NCBI GenBank assembly: GCA_030539595.1
Contig: JAUNXW010000027.1
Coordinates: 1-14,091 of the forward strand
DNA length: 14,091 bases
Reading direction: 5' to 3'
From: Methanocorpusculum sp.
Lineage (GTDB): Archaea; Halobacteriota; Methanomicrobia; Methanomicrobiales; Methanocorpusculaceae
The position numbers and the translations under genes were made by a program. The notes under the pieces are model-generated. The model saw only the letters and a program-made list of their open reading frames with translations. It made no database searches and was not told where the DNA came from. Shown here one piece after another: positions 13,828 to 14,091 of the stretch (positions within the stretch are counted from its first letter, which is position 1; each line of letters starts with the position of its first letter).

Positions 13828-13931
13828 GAATCCTGAATTCGACAGTTAATATTTTTGCTTACTAAATATTTGGCAGATGAGCAAAAACAAGTTTAATCTG
13901 TTCTTGGATTTATAACGTCATCAATAATCCA

Positions 13932-13954
13932 CTAATTTTTTTAGACTAAGTTTT
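13932..13954 (+). repeat. Dispersed intergenic motif, short copy D
   Basis: CTAA, seven T and AGACT match CTAA, six T and AGACT at 5942-5956. The following AAGTTTT parallels the end of the palindromic element read from its right side. The TTGTCCAA arms are not present, so this is only a partial match. Confidence 0.35.
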
Positions 13955-14091
13955 GTGCTTCGCTCCGTTTATCACTCCGCGAGAGCGTTTATAGGAATTT
14001 ATTAGAAGTTCGGCTTCGCCTCACAAAACAAACCGCAAATCTACGCGAATCATCGCAAGTCTGCAACTTGCTCACGTCTTAGTCGCTTCGC

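Larger units (their letters stand above)
13810..14091. other. Non-coding region downstream of purL
   Basis: No gene is supported. The region has the purL T-tract near its start, a CTAATTTTTTTAGACT block (13932-13947) like that at 5942-5956, and three GCTTCGC words (13957-13963, 14013-14019, 14085-14091). The last touches the window edge. Confidence 0.5.

Noticed and set aside
13877..13915. Twelve-codon open frame after purL
   Set aside because: It has no ribosome binding site, the A/T-rich word before it is too close for a TATA box, and it is too short to support.

Overview
The window looks like a chromosomal segment of a euryarchaeon, most likely a methanogen of the Methanomicrobia type; I cannot name the genus. 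Supporting this are small archaeal families (a DUF1922-type zinc-ribbon protein, a DUF354 protein, a DUF3566-like membrane protein) and promoter layout. Seven genes have an A/T-rich TATA-like box centred about 25-31 nt before the start codon and no Shine-Dalgarno sequence, as expected for leaderless archaeal transcripts. Genes inside operons carry Shine-Dalgarno-like sites instead. Overall the DNA is moderately AT-rich, judged by eye. There are no rRNA, tRNA or CRISPR loci, and no transposase gene.

Layout. 1-1106: the end of an AT-rich polysaccharide-type cluster (a possible gene tail, then a DUF354 GT-B-like protein). 1266-2677: a two-gene operon for peptide deformylase (def) and methionyl-tRNA formyltransferase (fmt), which is unexpected because archaeal initiator methionine is not normally formylated. 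2674-2979 (minus): a small membrane protein that meets fmt tail to tail. 2980-3359: non-coding. 3360-4736 (minus): phosphoglucosamine/phosphomannomutase-family enzyme (GlmM type). 4905-5186: DUF1922-type zinc-ribbon protein, divergent from glmM and convergent with rpiA. 5192-5854 (minus): ribose-5-phosphate isomerase A. 6047-8100: a 14-TM DHA2 drug/solute exporter overlapping a TIGR00725/SLOG-fold protein by 4 nt. 8190-9113 (minus): AEC-family permease. 9114-9572: an intergenic region holding a ~300-bp near-palindromic element. 9573-13809: an unrecognised 178-aa protein followed 13 nt later by a 1228-aa single-chain FGAM synthase. 13810-14091: non-coding.

How the genes fit together. Most are housekeeping functions: sugar activation (glmM), pentose phosphate supply (rpiA, whose product feeds PRPP), purine synthesis (purL) and formyl transfer (fmt). 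The exporter/SLOG pair and the AEC permease are membrane transport genes. Two features look bacterial in origin: def-fmt, and the large fused PurL in place of the PurL/PurQ/PurS set usual in archaea.

The most interesting non-coding signals are the palindromic element at 9182-9485 and a dispersed intergenic motif. The motif has arms TTGTCCAA and TTGGACAA, or variants, around a 16-nt spacer. It appears upstream of def and of the purL operon, with diverged forms between rpiA and the exporter; a short related block lies downstream of purL. All assignments come from reading motifs in the sequence; no database search was run.
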